From positions 1-64,000 of the forward strand of contig NZ_BOSE01000011.1 in NCBI RefSeq assembly GCF_018403185.1: 64,000 nt of DNA, in the 5' to 3' direction. The notes beneath the pieces were generated by a model. It did no database searches, was not told the DNA's origin, and was given only the letters and a program-made list of their open reading frames with translations. Within the stretch, counting starts at the first letter, position 1; every line of letters starts with the position of its first letter. Below, one piece after another: positions 26,366 to 35,351 of the stretch. The DNA is from Paenibacillus montaniterrae. GTDB taxonomy: Bacteria > Bacillota > Bacilli > Paenibacillales > Paenibacillaceae. Position numbers and translations under genes: made by a program.

Positions 26366-26406
26366 ATGCGGCTGCTGGACAAAAGGAGATGATGGCACAT
26401 AAATGA
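26366..26406 (+). CDS. two overlapping leader mini-genes (8 and 4 codons)
   Basis: ATG at 26366 follows GGGAGGA and encodes MRLLDKRR, then TGA. That stop overlaps a second ATG (26392, TGATG) preceded by AAGGAGA, which encodes MAHK, then TGA. Both have better ribosome sites than many real genes here and lie 37 bases before the ATPase gene. They could be regulatory leader peptides or chance. Confidence 0.3.
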
Positions 26407-26442
26407 GACAAACAGACACAAAATGTAGAAGGAAGTGAAAAG

Positions 26443-27495
26443 ATGGCATCCATTGAATTGAAGAACATTACAAAAACCTTCGAAAAGCATGATGTTATTA
26501 AAGATTTGAATCTTACGATAGAGGACGGCAAATTTACCGTATTAGTCGGACCATCCGGCTGCGGAAAAACGACGCTGCTGCGCATGATCGCAGGTCTTGA
26601 CCCGCAAACATCAGGCCAGGTGCTTGTTGGCGGCAAGGATGTGTCGAAAACAGCGCCAGGGCAGCGCGGCATTGCGATGGTGTTTCAAAACTATGCGATT
26701 TACCCGACGATGTCAGTTCGTGAAAATATCGAGTTCGGGCTTAAAAACAATAAGGTGCCGAAGGCGGAGCGGATCGAGCTGGTGGAAAGCATTAGCGAAA
26801 CAGTCGGCTTAAAGGATTATTTGGACCGCAAGCCATCAACCTTGTCTGGCGGTCAGCGTCAGCGGGTCGCGCTTGCGCGCGCGATGGTCAAGAAGCCTTC
26901 CGTCTTTCTGATGGATGAGCCGCTTTCCAACCTGGATGCCAAGCTTCGCGTGCAAATGCGGATCGAGCTGATTGAGCTGCATAAAAAGCTCGGTACAACG
27001 TTCGTCTATGTAACGCATGATCAGGTGGAAGCGATGTCGATGGCTGACAAAATCGTGCTGATGAACAAAGGGGTTATCCAGCAGGAGGCGCCGCCGGAGG
27101 TTATGTACCATACGCCGAGCAATCAGTTTACAGCACAATTTATCGGCGTGCCGCCAATGAATATTACCTATGTGCGCGAGAAGCAGCTGACCTTTGGCTT
27201 CCGCCCTGAAAGTGCAGCAATCGGCAGATCGCCGCAGCAGGGGCTGGTGCAAACCTCCGGGGAAATCATTACAAGAGAAATGCTCGGCTCGGAGACGATT
27301 TACCAAATTAAAACGCCGCTGGACACCTTTATGATCAAAAGCATTGATGACCAGTATCGCGTTAATGAAACCGTTTATGTGAGCCTGCCGGAAGAGAAAA
27401 TTCATTTCTTTGACGATCAGGAGAAGCGGATTGCACAGGATTCATCACTTTATTTAGATAAAATTCAAGCATTGAGAGGGCAATACTATGGGTAA
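26443..27495 (+). CDS. ugpC: sugar/glycerol-phosphate ABC transporter ATP-binding protein (UgpC/MsmK type)
   Basis: 350 residues. Walker A is GPSGCGKTT, the Q-loop is in VFQNYAIYP, the signature is LSGGQRQRVALARAM, Walker B is VFLMDEPLSNLDAKLR, and the H-loop lies in YVTHDQVEAM. The C-terminal third is the OB-type regulatory domain of the MalK/UgpC group, with FGFRPE. It energises import through the two permeases that follow and overlaps the first of them by eight bases. UgpC and MsmK cannot be told apart by sequence alone; the UgpB-like binding protein supports UgpC. Confidence 0.88.
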   Translation: MASIELKNITKTFEKHDVIKDLNLTIEDGKFTVLVGPSGCGKTTLLRMIAGLDPQTSGQVLVGGKDVSKTAPGQRGIAMVFQNYAIYPTMSVRENIEFGLKNNKVPKAERIELVESISETVGLKDYLDRKPSTLSGGQRQRVALARAMVKKPSVFLMDEPLSNLDAKLRVQMRIELIELHKKLGTTFVYVTHDQVEAMSMADKIVLMNKGVIQQEAPPEVMYHTPSNQFTAQFIGVPPMNITYVREKQLTFGFRPESAAIGRSPQQGLVQTSGEIITREMLGSETIYQIKTPLDTFMIKSIDDQYRVNETVYVSLPEEKIHFFDDQEKRIAQDSSLYLDKIQALRGQYYG

Positions 27496-28366
27496 AAAGC
27501 GTGTATCCAGCGTCATTCGTCCATATCTGATGATTTTGCCTGCAATGATTGGCATTGGTGTATTTGTTATTTATCCGATTTTTTATTTGGCATATTTGAG
27601 CCTGCATAAATACAATTTGATGAATCCTGCTAAGAGCAAATTTATCGGGCTGGACAATTATGCCGACCTGTTTGCGAGAGATGAGTTTTACAAGGTGCTC
27701 GGCAATACGGCGTTGTATACGTTCGCGACAGTGCTAATAACGCTGGTGCTGTCAGTCGCGATTGCGGTATGGGTCAGCAAAAATACGAAGTTCAATCAAT
27801 TCATTCAGGCAGGCATTTTTACGCCGCACATCGTGTCGATCGTGTCGATTGCGCTTGTATGGATGTGGATGATGGAGCCAAGCCTTGGCTTCCTGAACTA
27901 TATATTGAAATCAGTAGGCTTGCCAACCTCGCAATGGCTGCAAAGCTCCAGCACGGCGATGGCTTCGATTATTTTTGTATCGGTGTGGCAGGGCATTGGC
28001 TACTACGTGCTCATTATTGTTGCTGCGCTGCAGGGCGTATCGCCAAGCATTTACGAAGCGGCTTCGCTTGACAATGCGAGCAAGTGGAAAATCTTTTACA
28101 AGATTACACTGCCAATGATTTCGCCGCAGCTGTTCTTCATTTTAATTATTATGACGATCGGCTCGTTCAAGGTGTTCGACACCGTTCGGATGATGACGCT
28201 GGGCGGACCGAACAACTCGACGAATACGCTTGTTTACTACATTTATCAAAATCGTACGACTAATATCGGCTATGCGTCTGCAACAGGGATGGTGCTGATG
28301 CTAGTAATCGGAATATTGACCTTTGTCTACTTCCGCATGCTGGCCAATAAAGTACATTATCAATAA
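27488..28366 (+). CDS. ugpA: ABC transporter permease, UgpA type
   Basis: 292 residues with six predicted transmembrane helices, beginning LMILPAMIGIGVFVIYPIFY. The cytoplasmic EAA loop that docks on the ATPase is YEAASLDNASKWKIFYKITLP. It is translationally coupled to the ATPase gene by the overlap. With the next gene it forms the membrane channel of the importer. Confidence 0.88.
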   Translation: MGKKRVSSVIRPYLMILPAMIGIGVFVIYPIFYLAYLSLHKYNLMNPAKSKFIGLDNYADLFARDEFYKVLGNTALYTFATVLITLVLSVAIAVWVSKNTKFNQFIQAGIFTPHIVSIVSIALVWMWMMEPSLGFLNYILKSVGLPTSQWLQSSSTAMASIIFVSVWQGIGYYVLIIVAALQGVSPSIYEAASLDNASKWKIFYKITLPMISPQLFFILIIMTIGSFKVFDTVRMMTLGGPNNSTNTLVYYIYQNRTTNIGYASATGMVLMLVIGILTFVYFRMLANKVHYQ

Positions 28367-28376
28367 GGAGGGAATT

Positions 28377-29207
28377 ATGACTAAATCGATGCACATCGTG
28401 AAGCTGTCTATCGGGTATTTGCTGAAGCTGTTGCTGGTAACGGTGTTTATATTTCCTTTCTTGTGGATGATTTCAACCTCGTTGCAAACCTTTAAGGAAA
28501 CACTGGCTTTTCCTCCGACGATGGTGCCGGCCGTTCCTCAGTTTATCAACTATGTGACGGCATGGCAGTCGGGTCCGTTTTTAACGTATTTCAGCAACTC
28601 GGCAATTATTACGATTTCTATTATCGTGATTCAAATGCTTGTGCTCATTCCAGCCGCTTACGGCTTTGCCAAGTATAAATTCAAGGGCAGCTCCTTCTTG
28701 TTCAGTCTGGTGCTGCTGGCGTTTATGATTCCTGGTCAGGTCACGTTCATTCCGGTGTACCTGATGATGTCCGATTGGGGCATTGGCCGTACGCTATTGC
28801 CGCAAATTATTCCGTTCATGACCAACGCATTCGGTATTTTCCTGCTGCGCCAATATTTGATGCAGGTGCCGGAGGAGCTAATTGAGGCGGCACGGCTGGA
28901 TAATGCCAGCGAATTTAAAATTTTATGGAAAATTATGATCCCAATGTCGAAGCCGGCGCTTGCGACGATTGCGTTGTTCAGCTTTGTCTCGCATTGGAAC
29001 GATTATTTCTGGCCGCTCGTAATGACGGATTCGGCGGCTGTGCGTCCATTGACCGTCGGGATTTCGATGCTGCGCGAGACGGAGGGCATCAGCAACTGGC
29101 ATGTCATTATGGCCGGCAACGTCATTTTGGTTATTCCGATTCTAATCGTCTATTTGTTCTGTTCCAAGCAAATTGTTAAGGCATTCGTCTATTCAGGCAT
29201 CAAGTAA
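28377..29207 (+). CDS. ugpE: ABC transporter permease, UgpE type
   Basis: About 276 residues from the ATG at 28377, which follows AAGGAGGG; the open frame upstream overlaps the previous gene without a ribosome site. Six transmembrane helices, with the EAA loop IEAARLDNASEFKILWKIMIP and the family's VSHWNDYFWPL near the end. Ten bases after ugpA and in the same operon. Confidence 0.88.
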   Translation: MTKSMHIVKLSIGYLLKLLLVTVFIFPFLWMISTSLQTFKETLAFPPTMVPAVPQFINYVTAWQSGPFLTYFSNSAIITISIIVIQMLVLIPAAYGFAKYKFKGSSFLFSLVLLAFMIPGQVTFIPVYLMMSDWGIGRTLLPQIIPFMTNAFGIFLLRQYLMQVPEELIEAARLDNASEFKILWKIMIPMSKPALATIALFSFVSHWNDYFWPLVMTDSAAVRPLTVGISMLRETEGISNWHVIMAGNVILVIPILIVYLFCSKQIVKAFVYSGIK

Positions 29208-29261
29208 ACGCAGCACCGTCCTTAACGCAACTAACTAAACAGATAAATTGGAGGTCAACTC

Positions 29262-30575
29262 ATGAAAAAATTATCTCTGTTCATCGTGCTTACTTTAATG
29301 ATCAGCCTGCTGGCGGCATGCGGCGGCAACAACGGCAAGGGCAATACAACGGAGCCGGGCAGCAATGCGAATGGCGGCTCAAGCTCAAACTCGGGCGATA
29401 AAGTAACGATTGATTTCTGGCATTCGATGGGCGGCTCCAACGGAGAAGCAATTGCAGCAATGGTGAAGCGTTTTAATGATGCGCATCCGAACATCGAAGT
29501 CGTGGAAACGTTCCAGGGCAACTATGCCGAAACGGTAACGAAGCTGCAACAGGCTGCTGCATCGAATCAGGCGCCAGAGGTTGCGATGATCGAACGCGGC
29601 TTTGTAGAGCTGTTCTCAGACGCTGAGGTGCTGGCCGATCTTGTGCCGGTGCTGGAGGAAGTAGGCGTAACGAAGGATGATTTTGTTCAAGGGCTAATGG
29701 GTGACACAGAGCATGATGGCGCGCTTATTTCCTTGCCGTTCAACCGTTCAACGCCAATTATGCATGTCAACAAAACGATTTTAGAGGAGCTTGGCATGGA
29801 CATTCCGACTAACTGGGATGAGCTGGCGGAGGTTGCCAAAGCGGCTGTTGTCAAAAATGGCTCCGAAACAACAAGATATGGACTAACGATGCCTTACGAC
29901 ACCTGGTATCCGATTGCAATGATCCAGCAGCTTGGCGGTACAGTATTTGATGAAAGTCAAACGACGACTCCATTTACGACGGACGGTAAAGGCAAGCAGG
30001 TTTTCCAATACTTGAAGGATTTGCAGGCTGAAGGCGCGTTGTTCTACCCGCCAGCAGCAGATTCCGGCTCAATCGTAAACTCGATGTTCACCGAAGGCAA
30101 GGTTGCAGTGCTGTTCCAATCAACTGGCACGATCGGCGGCTTGCTGAAGGGTGTAGATTTTGACTATGTAACAGCGTATCTGCCGCAAAATGTGCAATAC
30201 TCAACCCCAACTGGTGGCGGAAACATTGTCATGTTTGACAATGCGAAAAATAAGGAAGCAGGCGCAACCTTTATGCAATGGCTGATGACAGAAGCGGCTG
30301 GCGCACAGCAGTTCATTATTGACACAGGCTATTTGCCGATTACGCATAAAATGGTTGAGTCCAACGAAATTAAAGAGCTATGGTCGAAGGAGCCAATCCG
30401 CGAAACAGCATACAAGCAGCTTGAGTACGCGGTAGATACAAATAAGGATTTGGCTTGGCCATCCATTCAGCCTGAGTTTTTCTCAGCAATTGAAGCGATT
30501 ATGTACGACAACGAGGATATCGATGCTACGCTGGCGAAGCTGCAGCAATCAGCTGAACGACTGCTGGCAGAATAG
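29262..30575 (+). CDS. ugpB: UgpB-like glycerol-3-phosphate/glycerophosphodiester-binding lipoprotein
   Basis: 437 residues. The signal peptide ends LLAAC (lipobox), and a serine/asparagine/glycine linker follows. The mature start IDFWHSMGGSNGEAI and ETFQGNYAETV match UgpB, which has FWHSM and YKGNYE at these places. It is a class 1 solute-binding protein that delivers substrate to the two permeases. A GDPD gene directly follows, which strongly supports glycerophosphodiesters as substrate. AT-content and codon use match the neighbours. Confidence 0.85.
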   Translation: MKKLSLFIVLTLMISLLAACGGNNGKGNTTEPGSNANGGSSSNSGDKVTIDFWHSMGGSNGEAIAAMVKRFNDAHPNIEVVETFQGNYAETVTKLQQAAASNQAPEVAMIERGFVELFSDAEVLADLVPVLEEVGVTKDDFVQGLMGDTEHDGALISLPFNRSTPIMHVNKTILEELGMDIPTNWDELAEVAKAAVVKNGSETTRYGLTMPYDTWYPIAMIQQLGGTVFDESQTTTPFTTDGKGKQVFQYLKDLQAEGALFYPPAADSGSIVNSMFTEGKVAVLFQSTGTIGGLLKGVDFDYVTAYLPQNVQYSTPTGGGNIVMFDNAKNKEAGATFMQWLMTEAAGAQQFIIDTGYLPITHKMVESNEIKELWSKEPIRETAYKQLEYAVDTNKDLAWPSIQPEFFSAIEAIMYDNEDIDATLAKLQQSAERLLAE

Positions 30576-30593
30576 GTGAGAGGAAGTTGCGGA

Positions 30594-31352
30594 ATGATTG
30601 AGCAAATTACCGATACAACGCAAATTGTCGTGTCTGGACATCGCGGATACAAGGCCAGCTATCCTGAAAACACCTTACTCGCCTTCCATGAGGCAATAAA
30701 GCTGGGCGTGCCGATGCTGGAGCTTGATCTGCGCATGACCAAGGACGGCGAAATCGCCGTTATCCATGATGAAACAGTCGATCGCACAACGAACGGCACT
30801 GGCGAGGTAAGGGATTTCACATTGGCGGAGCTGCAGGCATTAGATGCGGGAAGCTGGGTTAGCCCGATATTTGCCGGGCTAAAGATACCTTCTTTCCTCG
30901 AGTTTTGCAAGCTGATGCTCGATTATCCTGAAGTGCTGCTCAATGTAGAGATCAAGCCGAGTCCCGAGGCGATCCAGACCGCGGACGCGGCGGTGCAGCT
31001 GCTCAAGCAGTACCGACTTTATGACAACTGCGTATTTACGTCCTTCGATGCCAACGTTGTCGCCTATTTGTATGATAACTACGGCGCGAAGACGCAAGGC
31101 TTTAAAGGAGAGAAGATGTTCAACTTCGTTGAAGGCGAGCATGGAACCTACTCTAAAATGTGGGCGCTGGCCATGGATATGAAGCTTCTCAATGTAGAAG
31201 ATGTACAACGCTTTAAAGCAATGGGGCTGCAGGTTTGGTGCTATGCCCCGGATGATGAAGCGGCAGTGGATTATGCATTGTCATGTGGCGTGTATGTGAT
31301 GACCTGCAACAATCCGCTTCCTGGTCTGGCACGAAAATCGCAAGCTCTCTAA
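30594..31352 (+). CDS. ugpQ: glycerophosphodiester phosphodiesterase
   Basis: About 252 residues from the ATG at 30594 (AGAGGAAG upstream). Catalytic motifs of the GDPD barrel are HRGYKASYPENTLLAF and ELDLRMTKDGEIAVIHDETV, with DRTTNGTG, NVEIKPSP and VWCYAPDD further on. No signal peptide, so it acts in the cytoplasm. It cleaves imported glycerophosphodiesters to glycerol 3-phosphate and an alcohol. It ends the Ugp-type operon and is followed by a terminator. Confidence 0.9.
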   Translation: MIEQITDTTQIVVSGHRGYKASYPENTLLAFHEAIKLGVPMLELDLRMTKDGEIAVIHDETVDRTTNGTGEVRDFTLAELQALDAGSWVSPIFAGLKIPSFLEFCKLMLDYPEVLLNVEIKPSPEAIQTADAAVQLLKQYRLYDNCVFTSFDANVVAYLYDNYGAKTQGFKGEKMFNFVEGEHGTYSKMWALAMDMKLLNVEDVQRFKAMGLQVWCYAPDDEAAVDYALSCGVYVMTCNNPLPGLARKSQAL

Positions 31353-31390
31353 TCCCTCTTGGTTAATCGTTTTAGTGTTGTACAAATGAG

Positions 31391-31433
31391 CGCTCGTTCA
31401 AGGAGTAAATTCTCCAAGAACGGGCGTTTTTTT
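31391..31433 (+). terminator. terminator of the Ugp-type operon
   Basis: CGCTCGTTC pairs with GAACGGGCG (one mismatch) around AGGAG/CTCC, followed by TTTTTTT. Confidence 0.85.
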
Positions 31434-31434
31434 G

Positions 31435-31500
31435 TATGATGAAAAATTGCACACTTATGAGCTGAACATTCATAATTCGACATAATTGTATTATTATGTA
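31435..31500 (+). promoter_or_regulatory. promoter block P1, nearly identical to the block at 35229
   Basis: TATGATGAAAAATTGCACAC followed by YTAYGAGCTGAAC and ATTCGACAT-ATTAT is shared with 35229-35295 over about 60 bases. The block leads into the ABC genes starting at 31529. A -10-like TATTAT lies near 31489. The conserved part upstream may be the binding site of a regulator common to both ABC modules. Confidence 0.6.
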
Positions 31501-31528
31501 CTAAACGATTTTATAGCAGGAGGACAAG

Positions 31529-33616
31529 ATGGGAATTTGGCTTGCTATTTTTTACAACGAGCTTAGATATTATAGACGGAATTGGCTATTGCTTGGAGGT
31601 ATAGCCTGCACACCTCTTTATCTACTATGGGGATTTCTTCAGTTCATGAATGATGGAATAGAGGTAGCGAGTTACATAATGGCGACAGGTTACCTAATAC
31701 TAGCTTGCTTGCTGATCGGATATATATTTGGAATTATGTCAATTGATGATGAACGAAAATCAAAAATGGACCAATATTTATTGGCACTTCCTGGTGATCG
31801 GTTTCGAATTACTGCCAAGCTGTGCGCATGGTTCTTTTTTTGTTTAGTTTATTTATTATTTTGTAATCTAATTATATTCCTATTTATTTCCTTCGCTAAA
31901 TCAGATTTTGTTTATAATTATGGAGAAATATTTTTGTACATTGTTTGTTACTGGGGAACTGCGTTATTTGGTGCTTATGTGATCGGAATGACCGTTTCAC
32001 TCATTAGCTCAACAAGATGGATTCAAATAGTGGTGGGGATTATCGTTTGGTTTCTATCAACTACTTTCATATCTGGTTGGGTAAAAGGGTATGAAATTCC
32101 TGAGTTCGTGAAGACGGGATTAAATTGGTTTGTCAGAACAGAACGTGAAATGAATGTAATGCTTAACGAATTTACAGGAATTTTGATAAGTTCATTCATT
32201 ATATCTAAGCATGTTTCATTTATTCTTTTTACTTTGTGTTTATTGTTTCTTGTAGTAGCCGTAAAAAATCCGCGCTACTATTCAACTGGCTCTAGAATAA
32301 AATATTTGAGTGCAGGATTCATCATTTTACTATGTTTTTTCCTTGTCTTGCCTCATTCTTTTTCAGTATTGGACAAGACATTGGCTAGTTCGTATGTTAA
32401 TTTACGCATTAACGAGGATCGTCCTTTTTATGAACAATCAATAGTCACTGAGAAGCAATTTAACCAGGAACTTATAGCGAATCGTTATGACATAAGATTA
32501 AAGCATAAAGGCGAAACAATAGACTACGAAGCCACTATCGATCTGGAGACAACGTCTGAAAAAGAGCCTGATGCTTATGTTTTTACCTTGTATCATGGAT
32601 TTGAGGTGTTGAAAGCCACTATTAATGATGAGGTTGTAAATTGGAGCCAAAATGGTGATGAGCTTATTGTACAGAAGCCATCCTCTAAAACATCTCCTAT
32701 TCAATTGAGAATTCAGGTCTCTGGACAAGGTGGGGCAAAAAGTTTGGTAACCGACAATTCATTTTATTTAGCTGAAGACTTTCCTTGGTATCCTATTCCT
32801 GGAAAGCAAACAATTGCTTTTGTCTCCCCATATTTCTTTGAGCCTCAATATATTAGCACTATGCTGCCTCAGGCAGCAGAATTTAATGTAGAAGTTTTAT
32901 CATCTCCTAGACAGGCAGTATTTAGCAATCTTTCTGAGATTAAAAATCATAAATTTGAAGGAAAGGCTCATGGACTTATGCTTGCATCAAGTAATCTCTT
33001 GAAAAGTTATATTGATGAAAATGAGATTGTTGCACCGCCTGATTTGCCAGATCAACTAGATGTTTCTATTCGTAAAATGAGAGAAACTGTTGATCAATTG
33101 GCAAATTGGTTGGATGTGGAGCCAGCACATATTCCACAAAAAATAATGCTTGCACCTTCCTATTCCACTTGGAAGCAGGACATTATTCAGCTTATGCCTG
33201 AAACAATTATATTCAACAGTGAGACGGTATTTAGGCAGCAATCTCGATTGTATAATGTAGAAGTAATCTTCTATTCTTATTACTGGAAAAACAAACTAAC
33301 GGGTCAGCAGTATCAAGAAAAGATGAGAGATAGTATACTCTTGAGCGAACTTATCGGAGAACAATATGGGGGCTACAGTAGCCTATTAAAGGATTTTTCA
33401 GATCAATACACGGAGTTTAATGAACAAGATTCACTTTATGTTAATGCTAATAGAATCATTGAATGGATGGGGACGGCTACACAAGATGAAATACAAAGAC
33501 TAATAAAGGTGGTTTATCATAATTTGCTGGAAAATGAAATTCATGATGACGTCTGGGAAAAGTCAATGAAAGAGGTGAGTGGTAATGGAACAGCTCATAC
33601 TGCAACAAATAAATAA
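31529..33616 (+). CDS. ABC-2-type permease fused to an extracellular M1-peptidase-like domain
   Basis: 695 residues. Residues 1 to about 275 hold six or seven membrane helices of an ABC-2 exporter permease, and one more helix lies near 265-283. The remaining 400 residues are outside the membrane: a beta-rich part (IRLKHKGETIDYEATIDL, FPWYPIPGKQT) looks like the N-terminal saddle of M1 aminopeptidases. The next part resembles the peptidase core but has no HExxH motif, so it should not cut peptides. It overlaps the ATPase gene by 32 bases. AT-rich, likely acquired. Confidence 0.7.
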   Translation: MGIWLAIFYNELRYYRRNWLLLGGIACTPLYLLWGFLQFMNDGIEVASYIMATGYLILACLLIGYIFGIMSIDDERKSKMDQYLLALPGDRFRITAKLCAWFFFCLVYLLFCNLIIFLFISFAKSDFVYNYGEIFLYIVCYWGTALFGAYVIGMTVSLISSTRWIQIVVGIIVWFLSTTFISGWVKGYEIPEFVKTGLNWFVRTEREMNVMLNEFTGILISSFIISKHVSFILFTLCLLFLVVAVKNPRYYSTGSRIKYLSAGFIILLCFFLVLPHSFSVLDKTLASSYVNLRINEDRPFYEQSIVTEKQFNQELIANRYDIRLKHKGETIDYEATIDLETTSEKEPDAYVFTLYHGFEVLKATINDEVVNWSQNGDELIVQKPSSKTSPIQLRIQVSGQGGAKSLVTDNSFYLAEDFPWYPIPGKQTIAFVSPYFFEPQYISTMLPQAAEFNVEVLSSPRQAVFSNLSEIKNHKFEGKAHGLMLASSNLLKSYIDENEIVAPPDLPDQLDVSIRKMRETVDQLANWLDVEPAHIPQKIMLAPSYSTWKQDIIQLMPETIIFNSETVFRQQSRLYNVEVIFYSYYWKNKLTGQQYQEKMRDSILLSELIGEQYGGYSSLLKDFSDQYTEFNEQDSLYVNANRIIEWMGTATQDEIQRLIKVVYHNLLENEIHDDVWEKSMKEVSGNGTAHTATNK

Positions 33617-34451
33617 AAGTTATGGAAAAAAACAAATAATAGATGACTTGTCCCTTCAGCTAGCACCTGGAATTTTTGGATTGCTTGGACCTAACGGTGC
33701 AGGAAAAACAACTTTAATGCGAATGATAGCTGCAATCATACGACCAGATAACGGGGAAATCACATATGGCAAGCTGAAATGGTCTGAGCACCCGGAGAAG
33801 GCCAGGCAGATTATAGGATATCTGCCTCAGGACTTTGATGTATTGCCGCAATTTAATGTCATGGAGTGTCTTGATTATGTAGCTCAATTAAAAGGAATTT
33901 TAGTAAAAAAGGAGCGCTTGGAAGCAATTGATCAAATACTAGAGCGAGTAAACTTGCAAAAGCATGCTAAGCTCAAGGTGAAAAAGCTTTCAGGTGGAAT
34001 GCGAAGACGACTCGGTATCGCGCAAGCATTGCTCGGTGAGCCCAAAATATTGATTGTAGATGAACCAACTACTGGATTGGACCCGGAAGAGCGTATTCGA
34101 TTTCGGAATTTATTAAGAGAAATTGCATGGAACAGGATTGTTATTTTATCCACTCATATAGTAGAAGACATTTCATCGACCTGCAGTGCGGCAGCAATCC
34201 TTTATCAAGGAAAACTTAAAGTGTTTAAGCAGTTGGAAAATCTTGCTTCGCTTGCAAATGGGCAAGTATGGAATTTGATTGTGAATCATTCGGAATTTCA
34301 ACGCTTATCAATAACTGGTGAGATTGTTTCGTCTAAAATTTTTAGTGATCGGATCGAATTGCGTATATGGAGCGAGCAGAAACCAAGTGAGGAGGCCGTT
34401 TTAACTGAGCCGACAATAGAAGAGGGGTATATGACTTGGATCAAAAACTAA
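33585..34451 (+). CDS. ABC transporter ATP-binding protein (ABC-2 exporter type)
   Basis: About 288 residues from the ATG at 33585 (AGAGGTGA upstream). Walker A is GPNGAGKTT, the Q-loop is in GYLPQDFDVLP, the signature is LSGGMRRRLGIAQALL, Walker B is ILIVDEPTTGLDPEER, and the H-loop is in LSTHIVED. This is the DrrA/CcmA-like exporter group. It serves the fused permease before it and the small permease after it, and both junctions overlap, so the three are made together. Substrate unknown; lantibiotic- or peptide-related export would be usual for such operons. Confidence 0.87.
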   Translation: MEQLILQQINKSYGKKQIIDDLSLQLAPGIFGLLGPNGAGKTTLMRMIAAIIRPDNGEITYGKLKWSEHPEKARQIIGYLPQDFDVLPQFNVMECLDYVAQLKGILVKKERLEAIDQILERVNLQKHAKLKVKKLSGGMRRRLGIAQALLGEPKILIVDEPTTGLDPEERIRFRNLLREIAWNRIVILSTHIVEDISSTCSAAAILYQGKLKVFKQLENLASLANGQVWNLIVNHSEFQRLSITGEIVSSKIFSDRIELRIWSEQKPSEEAVLTEPTIEEGYMTWIKN

Positions 34452-35107
34452 AATCAAAGCTCTCCTTTTTTATGGAATTTAAATTAGTTGGCGGAATTTT
34501 TTGGGTAACTATTTTATTTATGATCCTTAATTTTTGTCTTGTTTTAATACGGTTTGATAGTACTTCAGAGATTAATTTGATTAGAAACCAATGGGGAACG
34601 TTGACATTACCTTGGATATGTTTATGGATTATTCCTATGTTTCAAGACCTCGCTGATGCCCGAGGGAAGGAAGCGCTCTTATCTTTACCATATAATCATT
34701 TTACATTTGGAGCTATGAGAGTTATTAGAACGACAATCATATATTTCATCATTTTTTATATTGGATGGTGTAGTGTATCTCTATTTTTAAATTTGTTTGA
34801 TCAGTGGGAATGGTTTGATTTTGTACTACCTCTTGTTAGTATTTTTTTTCTGGCAACTCTTTCCTTCATAAGTATTGTTTTAACTCGAAATCTCATGTAC
34901 AGCTATATTATCATTGGAGTCTTTTGTTCTATGCAATATATGACGCGAGGATCAGCATTGGGACCGCTTTACCCATTCCACTGGTCGTTTCCGAATTCTG
35001 CAAGAACGTATGAGGACAATCTTTTTATTTTGCTTTGTGTAAGTATTATTTTTATTACTATAAGTAATATATTTTTTAAGAATCGAGCATTTATGTTGAA
35101 AAAATAA
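34436..35107 (+). CDS. ABC-2-type membrane subunit
   Basis: 223 residues, about six hydrophobic helices (for example FWVTILFMILNFCLVLI, TIIYFIIFYIGWCSV, FDFVLPLVSIFFLATLSF). The start is a TTG overlapping the end of the ATPase gene. No catalytic motif. Very AT-rich. It is the third part of the exporter together with the fused permease. The exact subfamily was not recognised. Confidence 0.65.
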   Translation: MDQKLKSKLSFFMEFKLVGGIFWVTILFMILNFCLVLIRFDSTSEINLIRNQWGTLTLPWICLWIIPMFQDLADARGKEALLSLPYNHFTFGAMRVIRTTIIYFIIFYIGWCSVSLFLNLFDQWEWFDFVLPLVSIFFLATLSFISIVLTRNLMYSYIIIGVFCSMQYMTRGSALGPLYPFHWSFPNSARTYEDNLFILLCVSIIFITISNIFFKNRAFMLKK

Positions 35108-35184
35108 GGCTTGAGTTCAAAAACAGTTTTGAGAAACAAGCAGAAGTGTCTCACTAACTACGAGCAGCAGTGGAATTTTAAAAC

Positions 35185-35230
35185 GAAGAGAGCGATTTTC
35201 CCGGACAGGGAGAATCGCTCTCTTCTTATT
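35185..35230 (+). terminator. terminator hairpin, first of a near-identical pair
   Basis: GAAGAGAGCGATTTTCCC pairs with GGGAGAATCGCTCTCTTC over 18 bases (one wobble), loop GGACA, followed by TTATT. An inverted near-copy lies at 38888. Confidence 0.85.
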
Positions 35231-35295
35231 ATGATGAAAAATTGCACACCTACGAGCTGAACGTTAAAGATTCGACATCATTATATATAATATTT
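35229..35295 (+). promoter_or_regulatory. promoter block P2, nearly identical to the block at 31435
   Basis: Shares about 60 bases with 31435-31500, including GATGAAAAATTGCACAC and GAGCTGAAC. It contains TATAAT near 35286-35293 as a likely -10. It leads into the FtsX-type ABC genes. Confidence 0.6.
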
Positions 35296-35351
35296 GGAAG
35301 GGAATGGATCATAAGTCATTCTCAAACATAAGCTTTTGTGGGAGGCTAATG

